Assembly: GCF_009931695.1 (NCBI RefSeq)
Contig: NZ_CP048000.1
Span: forward strand, 2,311,501 to 2,375,500
Direction of reading: 5' to 3'
Source of the DNA: Anaerocolumna sedimenticola
GTDB lineage: Bacteria > Bacillota > Clostridia > Lachnospirales > Lachnospiraceae
Length of the DNA: 64,000 bases
The notes below the pieces were generated by a model, which saw only the letters and a program-made list of their open reading frames with translations, ran no database searches and was not told the origin of the DNA. This document shows, in pieces, positions 52,758 to 61,436 of this stretch. How positions within the stretch are numbered: the first letter of the stretch is position 1; each line of letters begins with the position of its first letter. The position numbers were made by a program, and so were the translations under genes.

Positions 52758-52794
52758 TTTCCGTGAAAGCAAAGTGAGAATTAGCAAGCTTGCA
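52758..52794. repeat. 37-bp exact inverted repeat, left copy
   Basis: Begins TTTCCGTGAAAGCAAAGTGA and ends GCAAGCTTGCA. It is identical over 37 bp, in reverse orientation, to 55684-55720. A diverged direct copy lies at 37219. Confidence 0.85.
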
Positions 52795-52939
52795 TGTAAT
52801 AATTCGAACGAAAAGCGTGTTTCTTCCGGTTTCTTTAACTTTGATTCCGTTGACAATGAATCTGGAAATGATTTAATTATAGTGTACGAATCTGTTACTG
52901 AATCGATCTGTCAGAGAATGTAAAATTTTATGAAACGGT

Positions 52940-53478
52940 TTAATTGGTTTTTATATGAAACGCTTTTATGCTTTGTATACTATATAATACTGGAAATAAA
53001 AGAAACGAAACAATAATGCCAAATACATTTTGAAGTAAATTGAATGGTACACCGGTTATTGCTGTAGCAAAACCAAGTCCCATTATATAAGCTTCAAATA
53101 TAAAATATCCGCCCGTTACCACTACACCACCCAATATTCCCGCTATGACAACTGAAACCATTTTCAGCCAAAGCTTGGGGGTAATAGAGCTAATTACATG
53201 AAAAGCAATACTGCCGGCAACTGCGGCTAATGCTTTAATGATAAATGTAGCGGCAGCATAACCAGCGTATCCTGAAAAAAGGTCTGCAAACATAGATCCT
53301 ATTCCGGCTGCTAAACCACCGTAGACAGGTCCCAGGATAATACCGGATAACAATACAAAACCATCCCCATATGAATATAACCGGATGTAGGAGAGGGGAT
53401 TTTAATTATCATGGTTGCGATGCAAGTCATGGCTGCCATTAATGCTGCTACCACGATTTTAAAAGTTTTATTATTCAT
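52940..53478 (-). CDS. ECF transporter S component, one apparent frameshift
   Basis: About 179 aa after repair with five or six transmembrane helices. The motif SPTSGYIHMGDGFVLLSG followed by GPVYGGLAAGIGSMFADLF is typical of ECF substrate-binding (S) subunits, which bind a vitamin and share a common energising module. The frame breaks at CCCC 53365-53368; one extra base restores HMGDGFVLLSG. AAAGGAG precedes ATG 53478. It is divergent from a ribokinase-family kinase gene, so the substrate may be a vitamin or nucleoside that is then phosphorylated. Substrate unknown. Confidence 0.82.
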
Positions 53479-53701
53479 TGTTATTACTCCTTTCAACGAT
53501 TTAATTATCGGATTCATTTTACTTGTTGATACTTTATAATAATATTGGCATGATTAAAAGTTCCAGAATTAATAAAAATAATAGTACCAGATGTGCAAAA
53601 AAGAGTAAACTGAAAAGATTAATCTCCAAAACGGCCAAATTGATTTTAAAATTCGTTGCTTTATAGAATAAGAAAGAGTATGTACATTGAGTAATTTGAT
53701 G

Positions 53702-53707
53702 TATAAT
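53702..53707 (+). promoter_or_regulatory. Possible -10 box
   Basis: A TATAAT lies 102 bp before the ribokinase-family gene in the 330-bp A/T-rich gap between it and the divergent ECF gene. No good -35 at 17 bp. Nothing else recognised in this gap. Confidence 0.25.
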
Positions 53708-53808
53708 AGATACAGGAGATACGGTACAGGAGGAAAAAGTATAGTGTAAATCTAAGTAATCTAATAATATAATTATAAAAAGTATAGTTAATGTATGAGG
53801 AATAAGAA

Positions 53809-54726
53809 ATGAAGAAGCTGCTTGTTATAGGAAGTTTAAATATGGATATAGTAATAAATGTAGAGAATATGCCTTTAACCGGTGAAACTATACTGGGTAA
53901 AGATATTAAATACATTCCCGGTGGCAAAGGGGCAAACCAGGGGTTTTCCGCCGGAAAACTTGGTAAAAATGTAACTATGTTAGGCTGTGTTGGGCAGGAT
54001 GAATTTGGTGAGGTGCTACTAAACAATTTATCGCGGACAAATGTTGATATCAGTTATATGAAAAAAAGTAAAGATCTAAAAACGGGTACTGCATTTATTT
54101 ATGTAAATCGGGAAGGAAATAATAGTATTGTGGTAGTTCCCGGGGCTAACAGCCAATGTGATAAGAATTATCTGGTTGAACATGATAAGCAGATTCAGGA
54201 ATGTGATTTTATACTGCTCCAGATGGAGATTCCGGAGACTGCTGTATATTATGTAATTCAAAGAGCAAAGCAGTTAGGTAAAACGGTGATTTTGAATCCT
54301 GCGCCTGCACCGGAAAAAATTCCGGATGTAATACTGAAAGACATAGATTATTTAACGCCTAATGAAACAGAATTAGCCAGATTAACAAATAACTCTTGTG
54401 AAAAGTTAGAGGATATGATAGATGCTTCCTATATACTGATTCAAAAAGGAGTGAAAAACGTTTTGGTTACATTAGGAGAAAGAGGAGCGCTTCTAGTAAA
54501 TGAAAATGGTACGGAAGTGTTTGCAACGCGAAAAGTAAAACCTGTGGACACAACTGCCGCAGGAGATTGCTTTAGTGCGGCTTTCGTTATTGCATTAGCA
54601 GAAGGAAAATCTCAGAAAGAAGCGATTTCTTTTGCAAATGCCGCATCTTCCATCGCTGTTACAAGACCAGGGGCTCAAAGCTCCATACCGACTCGAGAAG
54701 AAACGGATAAATTATTATTAAGTTGA
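53809..54726 (+). CDS. rbsK: Ribokinase-family (PfkB) sugar or nucleoside kinase
   Basis: 305 aa. The N-terminus KKLLVIGSLNMDIVINVENM and the GGKGANQGFSAGKLG substrate motif are those of ribokinase. The C-terminal PfkB signature DTTAAGDCFSAAFVIA contains the catalytic Asp and the anion-hole GAGD-like loop (here AAGD). It would phosphorylate ribose or a similar sugar or nucleoside with ATP. No rbsD or ribose transporter is adjacent. Divergence from an ECF S gene hints at vitamin or nucleoside salvage instead. The symbol is by closest family only. Confidence 0.78.
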   Translation: MKKLLVIGSLNMDIVINVENMPLTGETILGKDIKYIPGGKGANQGFSAGKLGKNVTMLGCVGQDEFGEVLLNNLSRTNVDISYMKKSKDLKTGTAFIYVNREGNNSIVVVPGANSQCDKNYLVEHDKQIQECDFILLQMEIPETAVYYVIQRAKQLGKTVILNPAPAPEKIPDVILKDIDYLTPNETELARLTNNSCEKLEDMIDASYILIQKGVKNVLVTLGERGALLVNENGTEVFATRKVKPVDTTAAGDCFSAAFVIALAEGKSQKEAISFANAASSIAVTRPGAQSSIPTREETDKLLLS

Positions 54727-54748
54727 GATACTATATTAAGCAATTGCT

Positions 54749-54898
54749 AGGCAATTGCGAAACTAGCTTATTGCATCTATATACCATGCAAATAATACAA
54801 TTTCAGAGCTGAATCTTGCCTGAAAGGCAACTTAAAGCCATGAAATTCGTATTAATTGTATGGTATATTCGAAAAACTATATAGTTTCGCAATTATCT
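54749..54898. repeat. ~150-bp inverted-repeat element, complete copy
   Basis: AGGCAATTGCGAAACTA and TAGTTTCGCAATTATCT form the ends. The interior carries ATTTCAGAGCTGAATCTTGC and TGAAATTCGTATTAATTGTA. It lies between the kinase and larB. Confidence 0.85.
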
Positions 54899-54930
54899 AC
54901 AAATTTATATACATTTGAAAGGAGATATTT

Positions 54931-55674
54931 ATGGATATACATAAATTATTAGAACAAGTAAAGAACAATGAGATAGACCTTGCAGAGGCGGAAAATTTAC
55001 TAAAGAAACTGCCTTATGAAGATTTGGGATTTGCTAAACTGGATCACCACAGAACTTTACGGTCCGGTTTTGGAGAAGTAGTATTTTGCCAGGGAAAATC
55101 AATTCCTCATCTTAGGGATATTTTTGTTCGATTTTATGAACGTGATACCAATGTTTTAGGAACCAGAGCCAGTGTAGAGCAATATGAAGAAGTAAAAAAA
55201 GTATTACCCATGGTGGAATATGATCCAACCTCCCGTATCTTATCCATACAAAAAATTAAAAAGCAGGGTGTGGGCTGTGTGGCAGTATGTACAGGCGGCA
55301 CTTCCGATATCCCCGTGGCGGAAGAAGCAGCTCAAACGGCTGAATTTTTTGGTTCAAATGTATTAAGAATATATGATGTGGGGGTAGCCGGAATTCATAG
55401 GCTTCTTTCCAAAATGGACGATATCCATAAAGCCAATTGTATTATAGCAGTTGCCGGAATGGAGGGTGCATTAGGCGGAGTAGTTGCGGGACTTGTTGAT
55501 AAACCGGTAATTGCAGTTCCCACGTCAATTGGTTATGGTGCTAACTTCGGTGGATTATCTGCACTGCTTACCATGCTTAATTCCTGCGCGGAAGGTTTGG
55601 CAGTGGTTAATATTGATAACGGCTTTGGAGCCGGTTATATAGCTACACAGATAAACCGTTTAAAAAATGAATAA
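54931..55674 (+). CDS. larB: LarB, pyridinium-3,5-biscarboxylate mononucleotide synthase
   Basis: 247 aa. LarB carboxylates nicotinate adenine dinucleotide and hydrolyses it, the first step of the nickel-pincer cofactor made for lactate racemase and its relatives. The C-terminal half is the PurE-like AIR-carboxylase domain: AVCTGGTSDIPVAEEA, AVAGMEGALGGVVAGL, VPTSIGYGANFGGL and a Cys in MLNSCAEGLAVVNID. AAAGGAG precedes the ATG. larE and larC lie downstream on the opposite strand, so the pathway is complete though split into two transcription units. Confidence 0.92.
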   Translation: MDIHKLLEQVKNNEIDLAEAENLLKKLPYEDLGFAKLDHHRTLRSGFGEVVFCQGKSIPHLRDIFVRFYERDTNVLGTRASVEQYEEVKKVLPMVEYDPTSRILSIQKIKKQGVGCVAVCTGGTSDIPVAEEAAQTAEFFGSNVLRIYDVGVAGIHRLLSKMDDIHKANCIIAVAGMEGALGGVVAGLVDKPVIAVPTSIGYGANFGGLSALLTMLNSCAEGLAVVNIDNGFGAGYIATQINRLKNE

Positions 55675-55683
55675 TAGAATAGC

Positions 55684-55720
55684 TGCAAGCTTGCTAATTC
55701 TCACTTTGCTTTCACGGAAA
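55684..55720. repeat. 37-bp exact inverted repeat, right copy
   Basis: Reverse complement of 52758-52794. Together the pair flanks the ECF, kinase and larB genes. Confidence 0.85.
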
Positions 55721-55723
55721 TAA

Positions 55724-55804
55724 AAAGGGGTTGTTGCAAATCAATTAACTAATCCGGACCTCATCTGGATGATAGCTTTTGATTTTTGCGACAACCCCTT
55801 TAAA
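55724..55804. terminator. Bidirectional terminator between larB and larE
   Basis: AAAGGGGTTGTTGCAAA pairs with TTTGCGACAACCCCTTT, with A/T runs on both sides. Suits the convergent larB and larE genes. Confidence 0.8.
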
Positions 55805-55870
55805 GAAGTTTATTCATTATTTACAGACACGTCTGTATTTATTATATTTTCAATATTTCAACTAACAAGA

Positions 55871-56716
55871 CTATTTATTTATGTTAACATCCATACTGCC
55901 TGAACGAAAACCTTCCAGATCCAAGGTGATATATAAAAAGCCGAGCTCTTTCAGATGCTTTATAACCACTTCCTGGCATTCCATAAATTTCATAAAATCC
56001 TCTTTATCAATTTCAATACGGATGATATCATTATGGGCTCTTAATCTCACATTGTAAAATCCCAGACCTTTTATAAATTTTTCCCCCAGATCAATACGTT
56101 CCAGCAGATCAAAATCTAAAACAGCTCCGTAAGGAAGTCTGGTCGCAAGACATGGTGCGGACGGTCTGTTGCTTGTAACTATATTAAGGTCAGCTGATAA
56201 AGAACGAATCTCATTTTTGGTAATCTCCAGCTCCAATAAGGGGCTGTGTATGCCCAATTCCTTTAAAGCTTTCATCCCTGGCCGATAGGCATTTAAATCA
56301 TCATAGTTGCTGCCATCCATCAGATAATGATAACCCTCCTCATCGGCAGCTTTTATTAAGGTTTTAAATAAAAGGTTCTTACAACGATAACAACGGTCAA
56401 CCGGATTATACATAATTTCCGGATCAGCAAATTCATCAACTTCTATCACCTTATGGACCGCACCAAAGCTTTCTGCTAAAGCCTTAGCTTCATCTAAATC
56501 ACCATGGGGATGAAGTTTTGTTTCAAAAGTAACAGCTAATACGGAATGATGCATTTTTTTACCTGTATCACAGGCTATTTTTAACAGGAGGCTGCTATCA
56601 ACACCGCCGGAAAACGCCACGCAGATTCCGGCTGACATATTAGTTTCCATTATCAGCTCCAGTTTTTTCAGATTCTGTTTATTTCTATCATGATTCATAT
56701 TATTTATTGGATTCAA
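55871..56716 (-). CDS. larE: LarE, ATP-dependent sulfur transferase for the nickel-pincer cofactor
   Basis: 281 aa. LarE adenylates the cofactor carboxylates and transfers sulfur. The PP-loop VAFSGGVDSSLLLK is near the N-terminus, the pair DRCYRCKNLLF is near residue 95, and the SAPCLATRLPYG motif carries the Cys that in single-Cys LarE enzymes is the sacrificial sulfur donor. A TTG start at 56716 is proposed from AGGAG eight bases upstream; ATG 56698 is an alternative. larC follows 3' with an inverted-repeat element between larC and larE, so they may not be one transcript. Confidence 0.92.
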   Translation of the reverse strand: MNPINNMNHDRNKQNLKKLELIMETNMSAGICVAFSGGVDSSLLLKIACDTGKKMHHSVLAVTFETKLHPHGDLDEAKALAESFGAVHKVIEVDEFADPEIMYNPVDRCYRCKNLLFKTLIKAADEEGYHYLMDGSNYDDLNAYRPGMKALKELGIHSPLLELEITKNEIRSLSADLNIVTSNRPSAPCLATRLPYGAVLDFDLLERIDLGEKFIKGLGFYNVRLRAHNDIIRIEIDKEDFMKFMECQEVVIKHLKELGFLYITLDLEGFRSGSMDVNINK

Positions 56717-56744
56717 TGACAAAACTCCTTTTATTTGCTAAATT

Positions 56745-56897
56745 CCAGGTTATTGCGAAACCCTGCTATTGTATCTATATAATACGATGCAATTGATACA
56801 ATTTCAGAGCTGAATCTTGCACTGAGACAACTGAAGCTCTGAAATTCGTATCAATTGTACGCTATATTCGGAAAACTATATAGTTTCGCAATTACTT
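56745..56897. repeat. ~150-bp inverted-repeat element, complete copy
   Basis: AGGTTATTGCGAAAC and TAGTTTCGCAATTACTT form the ends. Interior TTTCAGAGCTGAATCTTGCA and GAAATTCGTATCAATTGTAC match the 54749 copy. Confidence 0.85.
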
Positions 56898-56919
56898 GTT
56901 CATATTTTGTTATTTTTAA

Positions 56920-58443
56920 TTAACCTTGACTGGCTAAGGTTTGTACCAGACTGTATAATGTTATATAATCTTTACCGGATTTATTGCACAATTTCTTAAT
57001 GCTGTCACATTCCGGATAATAGAACGTTTTATCATGATAAGTACATACTTTAACAAGTGCCTCACCATAAGGAGTAATTATGGGTATTATTTCCCTGTTA
57101 AGTGTTGTCCTCAGTGCTTCCTGCTTACGGATTCCAATTGTGGTAGTATGGGTAAAGATTATTTCTTCCATTTCCGCTACTTTATTTTCGCTGCATATAA
57201 CTCCAAGGAGATAAGCCGGGCGGTTTTTCTTCATAAAGATTGGGGTATAATAAGCATCTTTTGCTCCATTTTGTAATAATGTTTCCAAAGCGATAGACAT
57301 TGCTTCGCCGCTGCAGTCATCAATATTAGCTTCTAATACCCAAACCTTATCAGGAACTGTATCAAATGAAGAATTACCTGTAGTATCTTCAATTAACATG
57401 GCACGCAGAAAGCTGGTACGTTCATAATTTCTCTTACCGGCACCCAGGCCGATTTTACTAATTTTAAATTCCTTTGGAAGAACTTCTTTCGTTCTTATGG
57501 CGGCGGCAATGGCAGCTCCGGTAGGAGTAACTAATTCTCCTTTTATAGAGGTGATATGAAGGGAAAGGTGGTGTTCCGTAACAATATTGACTACGGCAGG
57601 AACAGGAACCGGAAGTATCCCGTGCTGGCAGTTTATATGACCGGTACCCTCATACAATTCTGACACAATTACATCTCCGATATTTAAATTATCCAGACAT
57701 ATGGAGACAGCGACGATATCCACTATTGAGTCCACCGCGCCAACTTCATGAAAATGAACTTCTTCAATTGGCTTACCATGCGCTTTTGACTCGGCTACTG
57801 CAACAATATAGAATATTCTTTTCGCAATTTGCTTAGCATTATCTGTGATAGCCGAACCATCAATGATTGCATTAATATCATTCAGATTCCGGTGTTCATG
57901 GTGCCCATAATGAATATGGGGATGCTCTCCCTCATGTGAATGGGAGTGAATATGCATACCTTCCGGGCGTTTCAAACGAGCATGAAGATGCACATGTTTA
58001 TGTCCGTTAGAATGTTCATGGGAATGTTCTGGGATGTGCTCATGAGAATGTTCTGTGTGTTCATGAGAATGTTCTGTGTGTTCATGGGAATGTTCTGGGA
58101 TATGCTCATGAGAATGTTCCGCGTTATGTTCGTGAGAATGTTCTATGTTATGCTCATGAAGATATTCATGGTTATGTGTCTCATGAGATGCGCTTGTACC
58201 AGTATGCTTATTATCTTCTGTCTCATAATTAGCTTCCGGCACATCTAAAATTACGTGAAAATCGCAGGCATCAATACTGTTAATTGCTTTTCTGCTGATC
58301 TCAATCTTATAACCATCTACGTTAAGGCTATTTAAACCGGCAGTTAATACTTCCACATCCGCACCAAGATCGATTAAGGAAGCAACAGTCATATCACCGC
58401 TTATACCGGAATAACACTCTAAATATAAAGTCTTTTTATCCAT
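56920..58443 (-). CDS. larC: LarC, nickel insertion protein with long His-rich region
   Basis: 507 aa. LarC is the CTP-dependent cyclometallase that inserts nickel into the pincer cofactor. The N-terminus LYLECYSGISGDM is the family signature, and the LarC2 half holds VLEANIDDCSGEAMSIAL. Residues about 80-185 are an extreme His/Glu-rich tract of repeated EHSHEH and related units, far more than needed for catalysis and probably a nickel store or chaperone. Here LarC1 and LarC2 are one continuous frame, unlike Lactobacillus, where a ribosomal frameshift joins them. ATG 58443 with GGAG is chosen over an upstream ATG at 58545. Confidence 0.92.
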   Translation of the reverse strand: MDKKTLYLECYSGISGDMTVASLIDLGADVEVLTAGLNSLNVDGYKIEISRKAINSIDACDFHVILDVPEANYETEDNKHTGTSASHETHNHEYLHEHNIEHSHEHNAEHSHEHIPEHSHEHTEHSHEHTEHSHEHIPEHSHEHSNGHKHVHLHARLKRPEGMHIHSHSHEGEHPHIHYGHHEHRNLNDINAIIDGSAITDNAKQIAKRIFYIVAVAESKAHGKPIEEVHFHEVGAVDSIVDIVAVSICLDNLNIGDVIVSELYEGTGHINCQHGILPVPVPAVVNIVTEHHLSLHITSIKGELVTPTGAAIAAAIRTKEVLPKEFKISKIGLGAGKRNYERTSFLRAMLIEDTTGNSSFDTVPDKVWVLEANIDDCSGEAMSIALETLLQNGAKDAYYTPIFMKKNRPAYLLGVICSENKVAEMEEIIFTHTTTIGIRKQEALRTTLNREIIPIITPYGEALVKVCTYHDKTFYYPECDSIKKLCNKSGKDYITLYSLVQTLASQG

Positions 58444-58603
58444 AATTATTCTCCATTCTATATAAAAGTACTTTCTTACATCATATATTGCTATTATAAC
58501 ATTATGCATTGGAAATAAGCAAATAATAGATTTTAAATAACCCATCTCCAGATATTATATAACAGTCTTATAATAAAAATCAATTATGCTGTAAAAATAA
58601 CTA

Positions 58604-58632
58604 TTGACATAGGTAATGAGTTATGCTAAACT
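58604..58632 (+). promoter_or_regulatory. Promoter of the TPP-riboswitch transcript
   Basis: TTGACA at 58604-58609 and TAAACT at 58627-58632 with 17 bp between; predicted transcription start falls just before the riboswitch. Confidence 0.65.
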
Positions 58633-58640
58633 TGCCATGA

Positions 58641-58752
58641 ACTAGGGGTGCCTGATGAATCAGGCTGAGAGAAAACTACTCAAATGTTTTAAACCCTGAA
58701 ACAGTGAGAACTGTTTCATACCTGATCCGGATAATGCCGGCGTAGGGATGTA
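58641..58752 (+). ncRNA. TPP (THI-element) riboswitch
   Basis: Contains the conserved CTGAGA of the pyrimidine-sensing helix and the pyrophosphate-sensor half ACCTGATCCGGATAATGCCG followed by GCGTAGGGA. A clear terminator follows at 58791. It would turn off the thiamine uptake genes downstream when thiamine pyrophosphate is high. Confidence 0.95.
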
Positions 58753-58790
58753 TAGGAAAATGCTTAAATAAATTAGGCCAGTTAATATAC

Positions 58791-58823
58791 ATACCTCTCC
58801 GGTTAACGGAGAGGTATTTTTTA
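58791..58823 (+). terminator. Terminator downstream of the TPP riboswitch
   Basis: ATACCTCTCCG (58791-58801) pairs with CGGAGAGGTAT (58807-58817), followed by six Ts. This is probably the expression platform, controlling read-through to the uptake genes. Confidence 0.85.
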
Positions 58824-58990
58824 TATCATTGGAAAGTTCTCCGAACTTCCCAACGATATAAAAACCCTCCGGGCGGATGGGCACGAATGCAAAAGGATAA
58901 TATCCTTTGGGTAGATAGGAAAACAGATACATAATAACAATCAGAGTGTGAGGCTGTTATAACAGCCTTAAGAAAAAAGGAGGACAAAAA

Positions 58991-59287
58991 ATGAATGCAA
59001 GTGTAGCAATACAGGTATTACCCCATGTTGATACCGATGAGGAAGTAATTAGAATAGTCGATGAGGTTATCGCCTATATTAAAAACACCGGTTTAAATTA
59101 TTATGTAGGACCTTGTGAAACAGCGATTGAAGGAGAATACGAAGAATTAATGGAAATAGTGAAAAATTGCCAGTATATTGCAATAAAAGCCGGATGTCCG
59201 AAAGTAGCTGCCTACGTAAAAATAAGTTTTGCACCGGAGGGTGGTGTATTAACAATTGAAAAAAAAGTTACAAAACATCATTTATAA
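58991..59287 (+). CDS. Thiamine-binding protein, YkoF/MTH1187 family
   Basis: 98 aa, a single copy of the domain that is doubled in B. subtilis YkoF. It begins NASVAIQVLPHVDTDEEVIR and holds GPCETAIEGEYEELMEIV. YkoF binds thiamine or its HMP moiety. A strong AAGGAGG precedes the ATG, and the last 32 bases overlap the permease start. It is the first gene under the TPP riboswitch. Confidence 0.88.
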   Translation: MNASVAIQVLPHVDTDEEVIRIVDEVIAYIKNTGLNYYVGPCETAIEGEYEELMEIVKNCQYIAIKAGCPKVAAYVKISFAPEGGVLTIEKKVTKHHL

Positions 59288-60053
59288 AATATCCCCAGTA
59301 TTTGCGATAGCTGCTATTTTAGCAGTATGGCAGCTTTGCTCGTCTGTTGGTTTTGTTCCTAAGTTTATGCTGCCGTCCCCGGCAGATGTTGTGGCTGCAT
59401 TTTTCAGTGATTTCTCATTATTAATGACCCACGCTGTGACAACTTTAACGGAAGCATTTATTGGATTATCTTTAGGAATTCTATTAGGATTTGTAGTGGC
59501 TGTGGTAATGGACCGGTTTCAGATTGCCTATAAATCGATTTACCCGGTTCTGGTCATCACCCAGACGGTACCTACGGTTGCCATCGCCCCTTTATTGGTG
59601 CTCTGGCTTGGATATGGCATACTGCCAAAAGTTACGCTGATTATAATAACATCATTTTTCCCAATTACGATTGGTTTATTGGATGGTTTTCGATCTGCCG
59701 ATGCAGATGCCGTAAATCTTTTAAAAGCCATGGGAGCCAGCCGTATGCAGCGATTTTTTCATATAAAACTCCCAAGTTCCATGAGTCATTTTTTTGCAGG
59801 ACTTAGGATATCCGTTTCCTATTCCGTAATTGGTGCGGTTGTTGCCGAATGGCTTGGAGGTTTTAACGGCTTGGGAGTTTATATGACCAGAGTCAGGAAA
59901 TCTTATTCCTATGATAAAATGTTTGCTGTCATTTTTTTTATATCCCTTATCAGTTTATTACTGATGTTTTTGGTGACATTAATGCAAAAAGCATTAATGC
60001 CCTGGGACCATAGAGATACAAAGAAATCGGACAGGACTGCTGCAAAAAGTTAA
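59256..60053 (+). CDS. thiX: Thiamine/HMP-precursor ABC permease ThiX
   Basis: 265 aa with about six transmembrane helices (first about 11-29). The EAA loop is LLKAMGASRMQRFFHIKLPS. It starts at TTG 59256, overlapping the YkoF-like gene, which implies coupled translation. With the lipoprotein and ATPase genes that follow and the upstream TPP riboswitch it forms a ThiXYZ importer for thiamine or a pyrimidine precursor. Confidence 0.88.
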   Translation: MKKKLQNIIYKISPVFAIAAILAVWQLCSSVGFVPKFMLPSPADVVAAFFSDFSLLMTHAVTTLTEAFIGLSLGILLGFVVAVVMDRFQIAYKSIYPVLVITQTVPTVAIAPLLVLWLGYGILPKVTLIIITSFFPITIGLLDGFRSADADAVNLLKAMGASRMQRFFHIKLPSSMSHFFAGLRISVSYSVIGAVVAEWLGGFNGLGVYMTRVRKSYSYDKMFAVIFFISLISLLLMFLVTLMQKALMPWDHRDTKKSDRTAAKS

Positions 60054-60150
60054 TACGTAATACTTAGGTTTAAATATCATTAACTTATTATTATGCCGTT
60101 AATGAATGAAATATTGACAGAATAAGGAACAGGAAAGGAAAACTATTTAA

Positions 60151-61242
60151 ATGAAAAAGAAATTACTGACATTATTGCTGACAGCTGTTTTAGTTACAGC
60201 GACTTTATCAGCCTGTGGAAATAAAGAAAAAAATGAAGCCGGTAAAGCAAATACGGCTAACGATACAACCGTTACGGAAGAGAATACGGCGGCTGAAACA
60301 CCTGCCACGGCGGAAGATACCGTCAGCATGGCAGATGAAAAAGAAAAAGTTCGCATTGTACTTGACTGGACCCCTAATACCAATCATACGGGTTTATACG
60401 TAGCCCAGGCAAAAGGTTTTTTTGATGCTGCCGGACTTGAAGTAGAGATCATGCAGCCGCCGGAAGGAAGTACAACGGAATTAGTCGGTGCCGGCGGTGC
60501 AGAATTCGGTATCAGTTTCCAGGATACTTTAGCACCTACCTTTGCTTCGGATAATCCTATGCCGGTTACTGCAGTTGCCGCCATAATACAGCATAACACA
60601 TCCGGTATTATTTCTCTGAAAAAAACCGGTATCGATACCCCGGCTAAAATGGCAGGTCATTCCTATGCAACCTGGGATTCTCCAATCGAACTTGCGATTA
60701 TTAAGAAGATTGTGGAAGATGACGGCGGTAAATATGATGATATCAAAATGATTCCAAATACAGTTACGGATGTAGTTACCGCTCTTCAGACTGATATTGA
60801 TTCCGTGTGGGTATATTATGCTTGGGACGGTATTGCCACAAAGGTTGCAGGTCTTAAGACCAATTATCTTAACTTTGCAGATTATGGTAAGGAACTGGAT
60901 TATTATAGTCCTGTTATTATTGGAAATAATGATTACCTAAAAAATAATCCTGAAACTGCAAAGAAATTTATAGATGCCGTAAAGCAGGGCTATGAATATG
61001 CGATTGCCAATCCGGACGATGCCGCTGCAGTGCTTTTAGCTGCTGTTCCGGAATTAGACGAAACTCTTGTGAAAGAAAGCCAGAAATGGCTTGCCGATCA
61101 ATATAAAGCCGAAGAGACAAGGTGGGGTTATATTGATCCGGCAAGATGGGACGCCTTTTATGCCTGGTTATTTAAAAATGGTCTAGTTGAAAAAGAAATT
61201 CCTGCAGGAACCGGCTTTAGTAATGATTTCTTATCGGAATAA
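60151..61242 (+). CDS. thiY: Thiamine/HMP-precursor substrate-binding lipoprotein ThiY (NMT1/THI5-like)
   Basis: 363 aa. The lipoprotein signal ends TATLSACGNK, followed by a Thr/Glu-rich linker (about 25-62). The THI5-like domain starts VRIVLDWTPNTNHTGLYVAQ and continues AKGFFDAAGLEVEI, nearly the family consensus. The C-terminal ARWDAFYAWLFKNGLV is also typical. It captures a pyrimidine such as formylaminopyrimidine or HMP. GGAAAGGAAA precedes the ATG. The ATPase gene lies after an intervening repeat element. Confidence 0.92.
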   Translation: MKKKLLTLLLTAVLVTATLSACGNKEKNEAGKANTANDTTVTEENTAAETPATAEDTVSMADEKEKVRIVLDWTPNTNHTGLYVAQAKGFFDAAGLEVEIMQPPEGSTTELVGAGGAEFGISFQDTLAPTFASDNPMPVTAVAAIIQHNTSGIISLKKTGIDTPAKMAGHSYATWDSPIELAIIKKIVEDDGGKYDDIKMIPNTVTDVVTALQTDIDSVWVYYAWDGIATKVAGLKTNYLNFADYGKELDYYSPVIIGNNDYLKNNPETAKKFIDAVKQGYEYAIANPDDAAAVLLAAVPELDETLVKESQKWLADQYKAEETRWGYIDPARWDAFYAWLFKNGLVEKEIPAGTGFSNDFLSE

Positions 61243-61264
61243 CTAAAATTCTGATCAGTATAAT

Positions 61265-61406
61265 AGGTAATTGCGAAACTATATGGTTTTATGAATATAC
61301 CATACAAAATGATATTTGTTTCTAGCTTCAGTTGCCCTCCGGGCAGGATTCAGCTCTGAAATTATACTTAATTGCATGGTATTAGATACAAGTTGCGCAA
61401 TTACTT
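61265..61406. repeat. ~150-bp inverted-repeat element, copy inside the thi operon
   Basis: AGGTAATTGCGAAACTA at the left end and AGTTGCGCAATTACTT at the right. The core GTTGCCCTCCGGGCAGGATT and CAGCTCTGAAATT match the other copies. It separates thiY from the ATPase gene. Confidence 0.82.
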
Positions 61407-61436
61407 AAAACAGTATAATCCAGAAAGGAAATATAC

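Noticed and set aside
57940..58248. Plus-strand Met/Phe-rich 102-codon ORF
   Set aside because: Antisense shadow of the His-rich tract of larC.
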